64,000 nt of DNA from Acinetobacter apis (GCF_900197575.1 NZ_FZLN01000001.1:806001-870000); one strand, 5' to 3'; counted from the first letter of the stretch, positions 47,943 to 59,542 are shown. Program-made: numbers and translations. The notes: generated by a model not told the origin, from the sequence alone.

Positions 47943-48683
47943 ATGAAAATAAGCACACGAATCATTACAATATCTTTGCCCATGTTGGCTTTATGGGGTT
48001 GTAGTAGTCAGCAAAAAATACAACATGTTCCTGTTACGACAACAGCTTTATCAACTTCACGTACAGCACCAGTGGTTCCACCATCACCTCCAATTTTAAA
48101 AGTTGAAACCTCAATTCGCGTACCACCACCCATTGAATATACAACATGGCTTAATCAAGGTAATCACCGTGTATTGGTTGACAGCTACAAAGCATTTTTA
48201 CGTCGTGAACAAGCTGATTTTATTGTGCCTGATCATCAAATGTTTCGCTCAGCAAGAGATTGGCAGCAATGTAACTATGCGCAATATGAAGTTCCACCCC
48301 AAGAAGTTTGGGCTACAGCTGTACCGACATTAAAGCTACTTGCATATTTGTACAAACAAGGTGTTATTCCAGAAGTCGAAGTCACTTCTAGTTATCGTTC
48401 GCCTTTTTTAAATGCTTGTGCAGGTGGTGCAAAATCATCAAGCCATGTAAAAAATTCAGCCATCGATTTTCGAATTGGTGCTGAACAACCTAGCCCACAA
48501 GACTATATTCAAATCCAAAAGACTAAATTGGCCTTATGTCGTTTTTGGCAGCAACAAGGTCAGGTCTTTAATATGGGACTAGGCATTTATGAATCAGGTC
48601 AAATTCATATTGATACATTAGGGTATCGCACATGGGGTTATGACCATAGTTGGCGCACGTCCCTCTGTGGGGAAATCATTTAA
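47943..48683 (+). CDS. M15-family D-alanyl-D-alanine carboxypeptidase-like lipoprotein
   Basis: 246 residues. MKISTRIITISLPMLALWGC is a lipoprotein signal (Cys20), followed by a Pro/Thr/Ser-rich linker to about residue 55. The catalytic part carries the M15 zinc set: TSSYRSPFLN, SSHVKNSAIDF (SxHxxxxxxD) and a second His in GQIHIDTLGYRTWG. Similar to VanY/peptidase M15 domain proteins that trim peptidoglycan stems. Cysteines in WQQCNY, NACAGG, ALCRF and SLCGE may pair. No partner gene nearby. Confidence 0.85.
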   Translation: MKISTRIITISLPMLALWGCSSQQKIQHVPVTTTALSTSRTAPVVPPSPPILKVETSIRVPPPIEYTTWLNQGNHRVLVDSYKAFLRREQADFIVPDHQMFRSARDWQQCNYAQYEVPPQEVWATAVPTLKLLAYLYKQGVIPEVEVTSSYRSPFLNACAGGAKSSSHVKNSAIDFRIGAEQPSPQDYIQIQKTKLALCRFWQQQGQVFNMGLGIYESGQIHIDTLGYRTWGYDHSWRTSLCGEII

Positions 48684-48689
48684 ACCTGT

Positions 48690-48726
48690 GTATGGATAAT
48701 AGACAATTAAAATTTATTATCCATAC
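48690..48726. terminator. Hairpin between convergent M15-type gene and ppsR
   Basis: Perfect 12-bp arms GTATGGATAATA and TATTATCCATAC, 13-base loop. No T-tract; probable shared transcript end. Confidence 0.5.
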
Positions 48727-48750
48727 TGCTTAGGCTAAATAAATGAGAAT

Positions 48751-49587
48751 TTAGCTTACACGACGATTCAGACCAGTAATCTGTAAAATCCGTGTAGAGA
48801 TTTCTTCAATTGACATTTCAGTCACATTTAAAAACGGAATGCCTTCCGAAATGAAGATTCCCTCGATCGCACGAAGCTCCATCTGACACTGACTATAGCT
48901 TGCATAACGGCTTCCTGCTTTTCGTTCTGTACGAATTGCGACCAAACGATCAGGATCAATCATTAAACCAAATAGCTTTTTTTTATGATCTCTCAAAACT
49001 TTTGGCAATCGATTGTCATCTAAGTCTTCTTCTGTAAGCGGATAATTTGCAACACGGATACCAAACTGTAATGACAAATAAATTGCAGTTGGTGTTTTGC
49101 CTGAGCGTGAAACACCAATTAAAATAATATCTGCTTTGTCATAGTGGCGTGTTCTTGCACCATCATCATTATCTAAAGCAAAATGAACTGCATCAATTCG
49201 TGCTTTATAATGTTCAGTATTGGTCACCGCATGGGTTTGTCCAATTAATTTGGTCGGTGCTGTTTTAAGTTCTTGTTCTAGCTTACTAATCATCCCTTCA
49301 AAGACGTCAAGATTAACGGCATTGGCTGTATTGATGACGTCTCGAACATTCGCATCAACCAAAGTATCAAACACCAAAGGCAACTCGCCTTCTTCGTGAT
49401 AACACGCATTAATCTCTTCAACCACTTTAAGCGCAGCTTCTTCAGATGAAATATATGGGATAATTCGCACATTAAACTTTACGTTTGGAAATTGCGCTAA
49501 AAGCGAATGACCCAGTGTTTCTGCAGTAATTGCTGTGCCATCCGAAACAAAAAAAACGCTTCGCTCAAATTGTTGACCTTGATGCAT
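48751..49587 (-). CDS. ppsR: PEP synthase regulatory protein (kinase/pyrophosphorylase, DUF299)
   Basis: 278 residues from ATG 49587, which has GAGG nine bases upstream; TTG at 49602 would add five residues. SVFFVSDGTAITAETLGHSL at the N-terminus and P-loop LIGVSRSGKTPTAIYLS are typical of the family. It inactivates PEP synthase by ADP-dependent phosphorylation and reactivates it by phosphate-dependent removal. Divergent from ppsA, its target, which is the common arrangement. Confidence 0.95.
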   Translation of the reverse strand: MHQGQQFERSVFFVSDGTAITAETLGHSLLAQFPNVKFNVRIIPYISSEEAALKVVEEINACYHEEGELPLVFDTLVDANVRDVINTANAVNLDVFEGMISKLEQELKTAPTKLIGQTHAVTNTEHYKARIDAVHFALDNDDGARTRHYDKADIILIGVSRSGKTPTAIYLSLQFGIRVANYPLTEEDLDDNRLPKVLRDHKKKLFGLMIDPDRLVAIRTERKAGSRYASYSQCQMELRAIEGIFISEGIPFLNVTEMSIEEISTRILQITGLNRRVS

Positions 49588-49746
49588 GAAAAAAAACCTC
49601 AAATATTTGTCTTAAACCGCTATATTCTTTATAGTAAGCCCCATCTTACATAAGTATTAGTGGCTTAACAGCAAAAAGCCACCAATACTTTGTGTTTTAA
49701 CTAAAGCAGCGAACAAACAACATACTGCAAAAGTGGAGAAACTACT

Positions 49747-52119
49747 TTGGAAGCGCACGTAATTGGTTTAGAAAAACTCGGAAAACATGACGTAGAACTT
49801 GTAGGTGGGAAAAACTCATCTCTAGGTGAAATGATCAGTCATCTTTCTAATGCAGGTGTATCTGTACCGGGTGGTTTTGCCACTACAGCTTCAGCTTATC
49901 GTGAATTTCTTGAACAAAGTGGTTTGAATGCAAAAATTCAAGCTGCTCTTGAAGACTTAGATGTCGACAATATTCAAGCTCTGACGACGACAGGTGCGCA
50001 AATTCGCCAGTGGATTATTGAAACACCACTCACGGCACAATTAGAAAAAGAAGTTCGAGAGGCGTTTACTGCCCTGTCAAGCGGAAATCCAGATATTGCA
50101 GTTGCAGTACGTTCATCAGCAACTGCTGAAGACTTACCCGATGCATCTTTCGCAGGTCAGCAAGAAACCTTCCTGAATATTCGTGGTATTGATAATATCC
50201 TGATCGCTATTAAAGAAGTTTTTGCCTCTTTATTTAACGATCGTGCTATTTCATATCGTGTACACCAAGGCTTTGACCATAAATTAGTGGCATTGTCTGC
50301 AGGTATTCAGCGCATGGTACGCTCAGAAACAGGCGCAGCAGGTGTTATGTTTACACTTGATACTGAATCTGGCTTCCGTGATGTCGTATTTATTACATCA
50401 TCATACGGCTTAGGCGAAATGGTTGTACAGGGTGCGGTTAACCCAGATGAATTTTATTTATCTAAGCCATTACTTAAAAATGAAAAACATGCTGTTGTTC
50501 GTCGTAATCTTGGCTCTAAACATCAAAAAATGGTGTATAGCGATGATGCATCAGCAGGTAAATCAGTATCTATCATTGAAGTTGAAAAGCAAGATCGTCT
50601 TGAGTTTTCTTTAAATGACCAAGAGCTGCATGAACTTGCAAAACAAGCCATGATCATTGAGCAACATTATGGTGCGCCAATGGATATTGAATGGGCAAAA
50701 GATGGCGATGATGGTCGTTTATATATTGTTCAAGCACGTCCTGAAACAGTAAAAAGCCGTCAACATGTAGGCACCATGGAGCGCTACCTGCTTAAAGAAA
50801 AAAGCAATGTATTGGCAGAAGGTCGCTCAATTGGACAGCGCATTGGTGCAGGTCGCGTTCGTATCGTGACATCAATCGATGAAATGGATAAAGTACAAGA
50901 TGGTGATGTTTTAGTCTCTGACATGACAGATCCTGATTGGGAACCAGTCATGAAGCGTGCAGCAGCGATTGTGACGAATCGTGGTGGTAGAACATGTCAC
51001 GCAGCGATTATTGCACGTGAACTTGGTGTACCTGCCATTGTTGGATGTGGTAATGCAACAGAATTACTGACTGAAGGACAAGAAGTCACTGTATCTTGTG
51101 CTGAAGGTGATACCGGCTTTATCTATGAAGGTTTACTGAATTTTGAAATTCAGCGTAATTCAATTGAATCTATGCCTGAGCTGCCATTTAAAGTCATGAT
51201 GAATGTCGGTAATCCTGATCGTGCATTTGACTTCGCACAAATTCCAAATGCAGGCATTGGCTTAGCACGTTTAGAATTTATCATTAACCGCATGATTGGT
51301 GTCCATCCAAAAGCGCTTTTAAACATTGATAGCTTACCACGCGAAACTCGTGCTGCAGTAAATGCACGTACTGCAGGTTATGCTTCAGCAATTGATTTTT
51401 ATGTTGAAAAATTGGTTGAAGGTATTTCAACACTTGCTTCAGCATTTGCAGATAAGCCTGTCATTGTTCGTATGTCAGACTTCAAATCGAATGAATATGC
51501 CAACTTAATTGGTGGTAAATTATACGAGCCTGAAGAAGAAAACCCAATGCTTGGCTTCCGTGGAGCAAGCCGTTATATTTCTGAAAACTTCCGTGACTGC
51601 TTCGAACTTGAATGCCGTGCACTGAAAAAAGCCAGAAATGAAATGGGCTTAACCAACATACAAATTATGATTCCATTTGTACGTACCGTCGCTGAAGCTA
51701 AACGTGTGATTGAGCTTTTATCTGAAAATGGTTTAAACCGTGGCGAGAATGGTCTAAAAGTTATCATGATGTGTGAATTACCAACCAATGCACTATTGGC
51801 TGAGCAATTCCTAGAACATTTTGACGGATTCTCAATCGGTTCAAATGACCTTACTCAATTAACTTTAGGTCTTGACCGTGACTCAGGCATTGTATCGAAA
51901 ACATTTGATGAGCGTGATGATGCAGTCAAAATTTTACTTTCGATGGCAATCAGTGCCTGCCGTAAAGCCAACAAATACGTTGGTATTTGTGGACAAGGTC
52001 CATCAGACCACCCAGATCTAGCGCTTTGGTTGATGGAACAAGGAATTGAATCTGTGTCTTTAAACCCAGACTCTGTGTTAGATACTTGGTTCTTCCTCGC
52101 GAACGAACAACCTAAATAA
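49747..52119 (+). CDS. ppsA: Phosphoenolpyruvate synthase
   Basis: 790 residues. [21 protein letters not shown] start, ATP-grasp domain with [20 protein letters not shown], the phosphohistidine swivel [21 protein letters not shown] (His in TCHAA), and PEP-binding C-terminal [16 protein letters not shown] and [10 protein letters not shown]. Converts pyruvate and ATP to PEP, AMP and phosphate; needed for gluconeogenic growth, the normal mode of Acinetobacter. Start is TTG with GGAG eight bases before. The divergent ppsR gene regulates it. Confidence 0.97.
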   Translation: MEAHVIGLEKLGKHDVELVGGKNSSLGEMISHLSNAGVSVPGGFATTASAYREFLEQSGLNAKIQAALEDLDVDNIQALTTTGAQIRQWIIETPLTAQLEKEVREAFTALSSGNPDIAVAVRSSATAEDLPDASFAGQQETFLNIRGIDNILIAIKEVFASLFNDRAISYRVHQGFDHKLVALSAGIQRMVRSETGAAGVMFTLDTESGFRDVVFITSSYGLGEMVVQGAVNPDEFYLSKPLLKNEKHAVVRRNLGSKHQKMVYSDDASAGKSVSIIEVEKQDRLEFSLNDQELHELAKQAMIIEQHYGAPMDIEWAKDGDDGRLYIVQARPETVKSRQHVGTMERYLLKEKSNVLAEGRSIGQRIGAGRVRIVTSIDEMDKVQDGDVLVSDMTDPDWEPVMKRAAAIVTNRGGRTCHAAIIARELGVPAIVGCGNATELLTEGQEVTVSCAEGDTGFIYEGLLNFEIQRNSIESMPELPFKVMMNVGNPDRAFDFAQIPNAGIGLARLEFIINRMIGVHPKALLNIDSLPRETRAAVNARTAGYASAIDFYVEKLVEGISTLASAFADKPVIVRMSDFKSNEYANLIGGKLYEPEEENPMLGFRGASRYISENFRDCFELECRALKKARNEMGLTNIQIMIPFVRTVAEAKRVIELLSENGLNRGENGLKVIMMCELPTNALLAEQFLEHFDGFSIGSNDLTQLTLGLDRDSGIVSKTFDERDDAVKILLSMAISACRKANKYVGICGQGPSDHPDLALWLMEQGIESVSLNPDSVLDTWFFLANEQPK

Positions 52120-52144
52120 CTTTATGTTAGATTAAAAACATGTT

Positions 52145-52177
52145 AAAAAAGACCCATCAAATGGGTCTTTTTTTATT
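52145..52177 (+). terminator. Intrinsic terminator of ppsA
   Basis: Arms AAAAGACCCAT and ATGGGTCTTTT with loop CAA, followed by more T. Confidence 0.9.
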
Positions 52178-52191
52178 GAGATTATAGTTTT

Positions 52192-52938
52192 ATGCAAATT
52201 TATTTGGCTCGAAACGGTCAACAAGCTGGACCATATACATTAGAGCAACTGAATCAAATGCTCACATCTCAACAAGTGTTATTAACAGATCTCATCTGGC
52301 ATGAAGGCATGAGTGAATGGAAAACACTGGGTGAAGTCACACATGGACAAGCAAAATATCTTCCTGATGGTGCAGTGGCTGTCGAGCCGATAAATCACTT
52401 TAAAAAACCTCAAAATAACCCCTATGTCAAAATCACAGCAAGTCAAGATTCAGCATCAGCCAGTATTCTCAGCCGTGCTATTGCAAAAGGCATAGACATG
52501 TTTTTTTGGTTCATTGCATTTGCAATACCAACCTTCTTTTTGAACGAAGGTAATGTAAAGGAACTTGAAAAGCTCTCAAATGGTGCATTTGGCAGTCCAA
52601 AGCTTCAAGAACAACTCATGCAAATGATTCCAACTGAAGCTTGGCAGATCATGGGTTTATACATCTTCATCATGCTGGTCATTCAAGCATTTTTGCTTGC
52701 AAAACGCGGACAAAGTATTGGTAAGATGCTAACAGGGATTAAAATTGTTGATCAGCAAACAAACCAAATTGTAAACCTTACACGAGTGTTTCTTATTAGA
52801 AGTGTTATTTTCATCATTCTCAATCTAGTATTTACACTCATAATTGCTATTATCGATTATGCATTTGTTTTAGGTCAGAAAAAGCAAACGTTACATGATG
52901 CTTTGGCTAAGACAAAAGTTGTGAAAGTAAATAAATAA
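52192..52938 (+). CDS. GYF-like plus RDD-family membrane protein
   Basis: 248 residues. N-terminal GYF_2-type module (IYLARNGQQAGPYTLEQL then LIWHEGMSEWKTLGEV) at about 1-55, then an RDD domain: ASILSRAIAKGIDMFFWF (Arg and Asp of the RDD helix), LLAKRGQSIGKMLTGIKIVD, and DYAFVLGQKKQTLHDALAKTKVV. About three to four membrane segments. Function unknown; the RDD family is linked to transport or osmotic/ion stress. Probably its own transcript, as it starts 15 bases after the ppsA terminator. Confidence 0.85.
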   Translation: MQIYLARNGQQAGPYTLEQLNQMLTSQQVLLTDLIWHEGMSEWKTLGEVTHGQAKYLPDGAVAVEPINHFKKPQNNPYVKITASQDSASASILSRAIAKGIDMFFWFIAFAIPTFFLNEGNVKELEKLSNGAFGSPKLQEQLMQMIPTEAWQIMGLYIFIMLVIQAFLLAKRGQSIGKMLTGIKIVDQQTNQIVNLTRVFLIRSVIFIILNLVFTLIIAIIDYAFVLGQKKQTLHDALAKTKVVKVNK

Positions 52939-53208
52939 TAAATCCAAAAAATCTAAACTCTACATCAGCAATATAAGCCGTTATTTATTATAAAATTTAA
53001 GAAGAGAGTGTTTCAGCTGTTTAATTAAAGATAAGTTTAAATACTCTCATTTTAAGGCCCCTAAATGTAGCGTAGATTTAGAATATGAGGCATAATGTCG
53101 CATTAGAGTAGCGGTGTCAGATGCTTTTACTGTTAAAGCTGCCGTCACTATGATCGCTATCCCATGATTATGATTAACCGTAAATGGGCTCTTCACCGAG
53201 GTTGTAAA

Positions 53209-54249
53209 ATGAGACAAACAATATTAGCTGTATTGTCTTTATCTGCGATAGCTGCACTTTTAACAGGGTGTGGCGGTGATTTAGTACTTCTAAACTCAAA
53301 AGGTCCAGTTGCCGAAGGTCTTAGTGGCCTGATGATGACTGCAATCTATCTTATGCTATTGGTCGTTGTTCCATCAATTATCATGGCATTATGGTTTAGT
53401 TGGAAATATCGCGCGTCAAATAAAGATGCAGACTATAAGCCGACTTGGGCACATTCAACAGCGATTGAGATCGTTGTTTGGGGTGTTCCTATCATTCTTA
53501 TTGCTATTTTAGCTTGGATGGCTTGGTGGGGTTCTCACCAATATGATCCGTATCGTCCGCTCGACGCTGAGTCAGACAAAAAAACTCTGGATATTCAAGT
53601 TATCGCGGAGCCGTTTAAATGGGTCTTTGTTTATCCTGAGCAAGAAATTGCAACAATTAATGAAGTTCGTTTCCCTGCACAAACTCCAGTGCATTTTCAT
53701 ATTACCTCTGACTTTACAATGAACTCATTCTTCATTCCACAGTTAGCAGGTCAAATTTATGCAATGGCAGGTATGCAAACCCACCTACATGTTTTAGCAA
53801 ATGAGCCAGGAATCTTCCGCGGTTTTTCTGCAAACTATAGTGGTTACGGATTCTCACAAATGCGCTTTAAAGCACACAGCGTTACCCAACCTGATTTTGA
53901 TAAATGGGTAAGTGATGTGAAGGCTGGTAAAGGCACCGATGCAAACGCTGATGCAATTCAAACAGGTAACTTAGATTTAGCAGTATTACAGTCAGTTCGT
54001 GATGGTGAACGTTCACATCACCAAATTGAAGGTATGTTGTTAGATGCGAAAACACCAAAGCAGCATGAAATTGCCGAAGAAGCTGAACGCTTAGGTCCTT
54101 ATCCTGATAAGCCAACTCCTGTAACTTACTATTCTTCAGTTGAACCTGATTTATTTAAGAAAGTGATAAATAAATACATGAGTAACTATCATGGTTCGAA
54201 AGGTTCTTCTCACGCAAACATGCAACATGCAGCTTCTGCAGGGGAATAA
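53209..54249 (+). CDS. cyoA: Cytochrome bo3 ubiquinol oxidase subunit II
   Basis: 346 residues from ATG 53209 with GAGG seven bases upstream; the frame runs 15 codons further up without a leader. Signal with lipobox LTGC (Cys21), two membrane helices ([20 protein letters not shown] and [17 protein letters not shown]), and a periplasmic cupredoxin domain that lacks the CuA ligands, as expected of a quinol oxidase: [20 protein letters not shown]. First gene of cyoABCDE. In most bacteria cyo is used at higher oxygen. Histidines in the C-terminal tail ([16 protein letters not shown]) are a minor feature. Confidence 0.97.
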   Translation: MRQTILAVLSLSAIAALLTGCGGDLVLLNSKGPVAEGLSGLMMTAIYLMLLVVVPSIIMALWFSWKYRASNKDADYKPTWAHSTAIEIVVWGVPIILIAILAWMAWWGSHQYDPYRPLDAESDKKTLDIQVIAEPFKWVFVYPEQEIATINEVRFPAQTPVHFHITSDFTMNSFFIPQLAGQIYAMAGMQTHLHVLANEPGIFRGFSANYSGYGFSQMRFKAHSVTQPDFDKWVSDVKAGKGTDANADAIQTGNLDLAVLQSVRDGERSHHQIEGMLLDAKTPKQHEIAEEAERLGPYPDKPTPVTYYSSVEPDLFKKVINKYMSNYHGSKGSSHANMQHAASAGE

Positions 54250-54251
54250 AC

Positions 54252-56246
54252 ATGGACATGCTATTATTAGGTAAAATCGGATGGGGTGCCATCCCGAAAG
54301 AGCCAATCGTGATTGTAACTGCAATCATGATCGCTTTAGGCGGTTTAGCTTTAGTTGCTGGTCTCACTTACTTTAAAAAGTGGGGATACCTTTGGAGAGA
54401 ATGGGCTACGTCTGTAGACCATAAGAAAATTGGTATCATGTATCTACTTGTTTCTGTAATCATGTTATTACGTGGTTTCGCAGATGCATTTATGATGCGA
54501 CTTCAGCTCTTCCTAGCAAGCAATGGAAGTGCAGGTTATTTACATCCTGACCATTATGACCAAATCTTCACAGCCCATGGCGTGATTATGATTTTCTTTG
54601 TTGCAATGGGCTTGGTTGTAGGTTTCATGAACGTGATCGTACCATTACAAATTGGTGCGCGTGACGTTGCATTCCCATTATTGAACCAGTTTAGCTTTTG
54701 GTTATTCGCAGGTTCTGCGGGCTTAATCATGGTCTCGCTTGTTCTTGGTGAATTTGCTGCTACAGGTTGGTTAGCATACCCTCCTCTATCTGGCATTCAA
54801 TATTCTCCAGGTGTCGGTGTAGATTACTGGATTTGGGCACTGCAAATTTCAGGTTTAGGTACACTATTAACTGGTGTTAACTTCCTAGTTACCATCATTA
54901 AAATGCGTACACCAGGCATGAAATTAATGGATATGCCTATTTTTACTTGGACTGCTTTGTGTACATGTACACTGATTGTCGCAACATTCCCAGTATTAAC
55001 AGCTACAGTTGCAATGCTAACGCTTGACCGTTACTTCGACTTCCATTTCTTCACAAACGAATTGGGCGGTAGTCCAATGCTTTATGTGAACTTAATTTGG
55101 ACTTGGGGTCACCCAGAAGTATATATCTTGATTTTACCAGCATTTGGTATTTACTCAGAGATCGTTCCAACGTTCTCACGTAAAGCACTATTTGGCTATA
55201 AAACAATGGTATATGCAACAGTTGCAATTGCTGTATTATCCCTAATTGTTTGGTTACACCACTTTTTCACCATGGGTGCTGGCGCAAACGTCAACGCATT
55301 CTTTGGTATTATGACCATGATTATTGCAATCCCAACAGGGGTTAAAATCTTCTCGTGGTTATTTACAATGTACAAAGGCCGTATCACCTTTACAACACCA
55401 ATGCTTTGGACACTAGGCTTCTTAGTGACTTTCGGTATCGGTGGTTTAACAGGTGTATTAATGGCTGTACCACCTGCTGACTTCTTAGTACACAACTCGC
55501 TGTTCCTAATTGCTCACTTCCATAACGTAATTATTGGTGGTGTCGTATTCGGTATGCTTGGTGGTATTACTTACTGGTGGCCAAAAATGTTTGGCTGGAA
55601 GTTGAACGAAGCATGGGGTAAAGCATCATTTTGGTTATGGTTCTTCGGTTTCTATTTTGCATTTATGCCGCTTTATATCCTAGGTTTCATGGGTATGACA
55701 CGTCGTTTAAATACATATGACAACCCTGAATGGACACCATATCTAGCGATTGCAATGGTTGGTGCTGTACTCGTTGCACTTGGTATTTTATGTTTCATCA
55801 TTCAAATTGCTGTGAGCTTCTTACAACGTAAGAACAACATCGACTATACAGGCGATGCTTGGGATGGCCGTACGTTTGAATGGGCAACATCTTCACCTGC
55901 ACCGTTTTACAACTTTGCATATCTTCCTGATGGCGAACACATTGATCGCTTCTGGTTAGATAAAGAAAATGGTGTTGCATATACTAAGCCAACAAAGTAT
56001 GAAGATATTCATATGCCAACAAACCGTATTGCTGGTTTTGTAATGGCGATTCTGATTACAGTACTTGGTTTTGGTTTAATTTGGCACATTTGGTGGCTTG
56101 CGATTCTTTCTTTTGTAGCAACAATTATTACTTTAATTAATGCTTCAAATACAAAGAAATTAGACTATTACGTTCCTGCTGCTGAAGTAGAGCGTATAGA
56201 AAACGAGCGCTTTGCCATTTTAGAAAAACACTTGAAGAAGGACTAA
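54252..56246 (+). CDS. cyoB: Cytochrome bo3 ubiquinol oxidase subunit I
   Basis: 664 residues, normal for CyoB. Heme-copper core: [14 protein letters not shown] (heme b His), [17 protein letters not shown] (CuB His and the cross-linked Tyr), [11 protein letters not shown] (CuB His pair) and [13 protein letters not shown] (heme o3/b His). K-channel and D-channel residues can be read nearby. Starts three bases after the cyoA stop. Oxygen reduction and proton pumping at the inner membrane. Confidence 0.98.
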   Translation: MDMLLLGKIGWGAIPKEPIVIVTAIMIALGGLALVAGLTYFKKWGYLWREWATSVDHKKIGIMYLLVSVIMLLRGFADAFMMRLQLFLASNGSAGYLHPDHYDQIFTAHGVIMIFFVAMGLVVGFMNVIVPLQIGARDVAFPLLNQFSFWLFAGSAGLIMVSLVLGEFAATGWLAYPPLSGIQYSPGVGVDYWIWALQISGLGTLLTGVNFLVTIIKMRTPGMKLMDMPIFTWTALCTCTLIVATFPVLTATVAMLTLDRYFDFHFFTNELGGSPMLYVNLIWTWGHPEVYILILPAFGIYSEIVPTFSRKALFGYKTMVYATVAIAVLSLIVWLHHFFTMGAGANVNAFFGIMTMIIAIPTGVKIFSWLFTMYKGRITFTTPMLWTLGFLVTFGIGGLTGVLMAVPPADFLVHNSLFLIAHFHNVIIGGVVFGMLGGITYWWPKMFGWKLNEAWGKASFWLWFFGFYFAFMPLYILGFMGMTRRLNTYDNPEWTPYLAIAMVGAVLVALGILCFIIQIAVSFLQRKNNIDYTGDAWDGRTFEWATSSPAPFYNFAYLPDGEHIDRFWLDKENGVAYTKPTKYEDIHMPTNRIAGFVMAILITVLGFGLIWHIWWLAILSFVATIITLINASNTKKLDYYVPAAEVERIENERFAILEKHLKKD

Positions 56247-56250
56247 AGAT

Positions 56251-56871
56251 ATGGCTGAAGTACTTCATCACGAAAACCATGGCCATGATGAACATCATCA
56301 CGATGATACAGACATCACCGTCTTTGGTTTTTGGACATACTTGATGAGTGACCTTGTACTTTTTGGTACACTCTTCATTGCTTATATCGTTTTACAATCG
56401 CATATTCCGCCAGGAACACCAACGCCACATGAGCTGTTCAGTGAAACCTTAGGCTTTGTTTTAGTTGAAACATTTGCCCTATTGATTTCTTCAGTTACAT
56501 TTGGATTTGCTGTTCTTGCACGGTATAAGAACAATGCGAAAGGTGTGTTGAATTGGTTGGTTATTACGTGGCTCTTTGGTGCAACATTCATTGGTATGGA
56601 GCTTTATGAGTTCCATCATCTAGTGGAAGCTGGCCATGGACCAACGCATAGTGCCTTCTTATCTGCATACTTTACACTCGTGGGTACTCACGGTATCCAC
56701 GTAGCATCTGGTTTATTATGGATGCTCGTATTGATTCTACAGATCAAGAAACATGGTCTAACGTTAAGAAATACACGTCGTTTAGCGTGTCTCAGCCTAT
56801 TTTGGCATTTCTTAGATATCGTATGGATCTGTGTATTTAGTGTTGTTTACTTAATGGGAGCTATCTCATGA
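56251..56871 (+). CDS. cyoC: Cytochrome bo3 ubiquinol oxidase subunit III
   Basis: 206 residues. His-rich N-terminus ([19 protein letters not shown]) then five membrane helices: [71 protein letters not shown], as in CyoC. It stabilises subunit I and its O2 path. Four-base overlap with cyoD (ATGA). Confidence 0.96.
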   Translation: MAEVLHHENHGHDEHHHDDTDITVFGFWTYLMSDLVLFGTLFIAYIVLQSHIPPGTPTPHELFSETLGFVLVETFALLISSVTFGFAVLARYKNNAKGVLNWLVITWLFGATFIGMELYEFHHLVEAGHGPTHSAFLSAYFTLVGTHGIHVASGLLWMLVLILQIKKHGLTLRNTRRLACLSLFWHFLDIVWICVFSVVYLMGAIS

Positions 56872-57191
56872 GTCATGATCACAGTGCCGGTGCATCGCAC
56901 GGCAGCATCAAGCAATATACGATTGGTTTTATCCTATCCATCATCTTAACGATTTTGCCATTTGGTATGGCAATGTCAGGTGGATTCAGTAAATCAACCT
57001 TGCTTGCTGTTGTTGGATTAGCGGGTATCGTTCAAATTTTTGTTCAACTTGTATTCTTTTTACATATGAATGCATCTGAAGAACAACGTTGGAACGTTAT
57101 CGCATTTCTTTACACTATCTTAACCATCGCAATCTTGTTGATTGGTTCTGTATGGGTAATGAACTACCTCCATTTCAACATGATGCTCTAA
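56868..57191 (+). CDS. cyoD: Cytochrome bo3 ubiquinol oxidase subunit IV
   Basis: 107 residues with three membrane helices ([62 protein letters not shown]), the normal CyoD form. Assists assembly of the CuB site. Overlaps cyoC by four bases. Confidence 0.96.
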   Translation: MSHDHSAGASHGSIKQYTIGFILSIILTILPFGMAMSGGFSKSTLLAVVGLAGIVQIFVQLVFFLHMNASEEQRWNVIAFLYTILTIAILLIGSVWVMNYLHFNMML

Positions 57192-57199
57192 ACCATATC

Positions 57200-58078
57200 A
57201 TGTTGAAAAAGTATATATTCCTGACAAAACCAGGGATTATCTTCGGTAACTTTGTTACGACCTTGGGCGGCTTCTTCTTAGCCGCCCAAGGCTCTATAGA
57301 TATCCTGTTATTCATTCTCACACTTGTTGGAACAGTACTTGTTGTTGCTTCTGGGTGTGTCGTAAACAACTACATCGATCAAGATATTGACCACAAGATG
57401 GAACGGACTCAAAACCGTGCTCTTGTGACAAAAGCAATCAATCCAACTGTTGCCTTAATATTTGCCTTTGTATTGGGTATCCTTGGACTTGGTATTTTAT
57501 GGATATTTACCAATATCTATGCTTTTGGCTTTGCCATTCTTGGTTTTATTGTTTACGTATTTTTTTACAGTCTATGGTCTAAAAGAACATCAATTCATCA
57601 AACTGTGATTGGAAGTATTTCAGGGGCATGCCCTCCTGTGATCGGATACACAGCGGTGAGTCATGAATTTGATGTTGCGGCATTGCTTGTTTTTTTAGCA
57701 TATGCGTTATGGCAAATGCCTCATTCTTGGGGAATTGCAATTTATCGATTTGATGACTATAAAATTGCAGGCATTCCTATTTTACCTGTTGCACGTTCAA
57801 TTCAGCGTACAAAAATTGAAAGCTTGATTTATGTCTGCTTATTTACAGCAGTACTCAATGGACTATATTGTTTTCATTACACCAATATTTTCTTTTTAAT
57901 CATTTTTAATTCGCTGTGCGGCTATTGGATTTATTTGTCAGTCATTGGTTTTAAGGCTGAAAATGACCAACTTTGGGCAAAACGCTACTTTTTATACTCT
58001 GTCATTTTAATCACTGCATTAAGTGTAAGCTTTTTATTTAGCTACAATGCTCAAGCACCGCATTTACCTATATTCTGA
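57200..58078 (+). CDS. cyoE: Protoheme IX farnesyltransferase (heme O synthase)
   Basis: 292 residues from ATG 57200; upstream in-frame sequence overlaps cyoD in another frame and is not coding for this protein. TKPGIIFGNFVTTLGGF, VVNNYIDQDIDHKMERTQNRAL (the Asp-rich prenyl site), YSLWSKRTSIHQTVIGSISGACPPVIGY and YKIAGIPILPVARS are CyoE signatures. Adds farnesyl to heme b to give heme o for the oxidase. No Shine-Dalgarno sequence is obvious; coupling to cyoD is likely. Confidence 0.95.
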   Translation: MLKKYIFLTKPGIIFGNFVTTLGGFFLAAQGSIDILLFILTLVGTVLVVASGCVVNNYIDQDIDHKMERTQNRALVTKAINPTVALIFAFVLGILGLGILWIFTNIYAFGFAILGFIVYVFFYSLWSKRTSIHQTVIGSISGACPPVIGYTAVSHEFDVAALLVFLAYALWQMPHSWGIAIYRFDDYKIAGIPILPVARSIQRTKIESLIYVCLFTAVLNGLYCFHYTNIFFLIIFNSLCGYWIYLSVIGFKAENDQLWAKRYFLYSVILITALSVSFLFSYNAQAPHLPIF

Positions 58079-58199
58079 TTTATTATAGGGTGTTGTCATA
58101 ATCCACCCTATTTTAAACTTATCTAAGTGTCTTTTTTTCTGCTTAACATTCTTGTAAGTTCCTCATATTTACTATATAGTTTCGCTTCGCTTTATGCGA

Positions 58200-58216
58200 C
58201 TTACTATCATAGTAAG
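58200..58216 (+). promoter_or_regulatory. Perfect palindrome in the rpsF leader
   Basis: CTTACTAT and ATAGTAAG separated by one base, 55 bases before the rpsF start codon. With AGCTG...GGAGCTG near the ribosome-binding site it could be part of an autoregulatory leader, such as an S6:S18 site, or a protein-binding palindrome. Confidence 0.35.
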
Positions 58217-58270
58217 ACTCCTTGCTTTTAAGATACTCTTAGAAGCTGTTTAATCCGTAAGGAGCTGACA

Positions 58271-58660
58271 ATGCGTCACTACGAAATCGTACTTTTGGTA
58301 CACCCTGACCAGAGCGATCAAGTGGTAGGTATGGTTGAACGCTATATCTCTCACATTAAAGATGCTGAAGGTCAAATTCACCGTTTAGAAGATTGGGGCC
58401 GTCGTCAATTGGCATACCCAATTAACAAAATCCATAAAGCACATTATATTTTAATGAACATCGAATGTGGTCAAACTACACTTGATGAGCTAAATGAATT
58501 GTTCCGTTACAACGATGCTATTCTTCGTAATGTTGTGATCCGTCGTGATAATGCAATCACTGAAGAATCATTACTTGCGAAAAGTGCTGAAGAAAAGCGT
58601 GCTCGCAAAGCACAACGTGAAGAAGCACAATCAGCATCTCAAGAATCTGCTGAAGCTTAA
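58271..58660 (+). CDS. rpsF: 30S ribosomal protein S6
   Basis: 129 residues. [42 protein letters not shown] and [17 protein letters not shown] fit bS6; acidic/basic tail of about 30 residues. AAGGAG lies seven bases before the ATG. Binds bS18, its neighbour, on the 30S platform. Confidence 0.98.
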   Translation: MRHYEIVLLVHPDQSDQVVGMVERYISHIKDAEGQIHRLEDWGRRQLAYPINKIHKAHYILMNIECGQTTLDELNELFRYNDAILRNVVIRRDNAITEESLLAKSAEEKRARKAQREEAQSASQESAEA

Positions 58661-58671
58661 GGAGAACCCAC

Positions 58672-58899
58672 ATGGCACGTTTTTACCGTCGTCGCAAGTT
58701 CTGTCGCTTTACAGCTGAGAATGTTGCATACATCGATTATAAAGATATTGATACTTTAAAACAGTATATCACTGAAAACGGCAAGATTGTTCCTAGCCGT
58801 ATCACTGGTACTAAAGCACGTTATCAACGTCAATTAGCGCTTGCTATTAAACAAGCTCGTTTCTTGGCTTTGATTCCGTACACTGACAACCATAAGTGA
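58672..58899 (+). CDS. rpsR: 30S ribosomal protein S18
   Basis: 75 residues: [60 protein letters not shown], near-universal bS18 sequence. Part of the rpsF-rpsR-rplI operon, 11 bp after rpsF. Confidence 0.99.
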   Translation: MARFYRRRKFCRFTAENVAYIDYKDIDTLKQYITENGKIVPSRITGTKARYQRQLALAIKQARFLALIPYTDNHK

Positions 58900-58907
58900 G
58901 GTGAGCT

Positions 58908-59354
58908 GTGGACGTTATCTTATTACAACGCATTAAAAACCTTGGCAAACTAGGTGATAAAGTTTCTGTGAAAGCAGGTTACGGTCGTAACTACTTAATC
59001 CCTCAAGGTCATGCAGTCGCTGCAACTGAAGCTAACACTTCAGCATTTGAAGCTCGTAGAGCTGAATTAGAAAAAGCTGAAGCTGAAGTTCTTTCAGCTG
59101 CTCAAGCACGTGCAGATCAATTGAATGAAGTAAATATCGAAATCACTGCGAAAGCGGGTGATGAAGGTAAATTATTTGGTTCAATCGGTACACGTGATAT
59201 CGCTGATGCATTAACAAGCGCTGGTCTAAATGTTGACCGTGCTGAAGTTCGTTTACCAAATGGCGCTCTTCGTCATACGGGCGAATTCAACATTGTTATT
59301 CAATTGCACCACGATGTAACTGCAGACGTTCTAGTAACAATCGTTTCTGAATAA
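58908..59354 (+). CDS. rplI: 50S ribosomal protein L9
   Basis: 148 residues. [20 protein letters not shown] and [14 protein letters not shown] are the L9 signature; a long connecting helix ([19 protein letters not shown]) leads to the C-terminal domain. GTG start eight bases after the rpsR stop, within GAGGTGAGCTGTG. Confidence 0.98.
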   Translation: MDVILLQRIKNLGKLGDKVSVKAGYGRNYLIPQGHAVAATEANTSAFEARRAELEKAEAEVLSAAQARADQLNEVNIEITAKAGDEGKLFGSIGTRDIADALTSAGLNVDRAEVRLPNGALRHTGEFNIVIQLHHDVTADVLVTIVSE

Positions 59355-59371
59355 GAACCTGTTCTAGATGT

Positions 59372-59406
59372 CAAAAAAGAGTATGCATTTGCATACTCTT
59401 TTTTTA
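59372..59406 (+). terminator. Intrinsic terminator after rplI
   Basis: Arms AAGAGTATGCA and TGCATACTCTT with loop TT, followed by a run of T. Confidence 0.92.
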
Positions 59407-59542
59407 TTTATAAAGCAGACAAAGTACCTTATTGTAACTCCACTCTAGTTTTTAAAAATTTATAACTTTATAATTACAGCGCGTTTCGCGGCTTCTCTTT
59501 TGCCTCATTTCTGTTTTCACTTTTTTAATTTTAAGGTTTTTT

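Noticed and set aside
57089..57199. Extended N-terminus of cyoE from 57089
   Set aside because: That stretch overlaps cyoD in a different frame and lacks family similarity; MLKKYIFLTKPGI at 57200 is the normal start.
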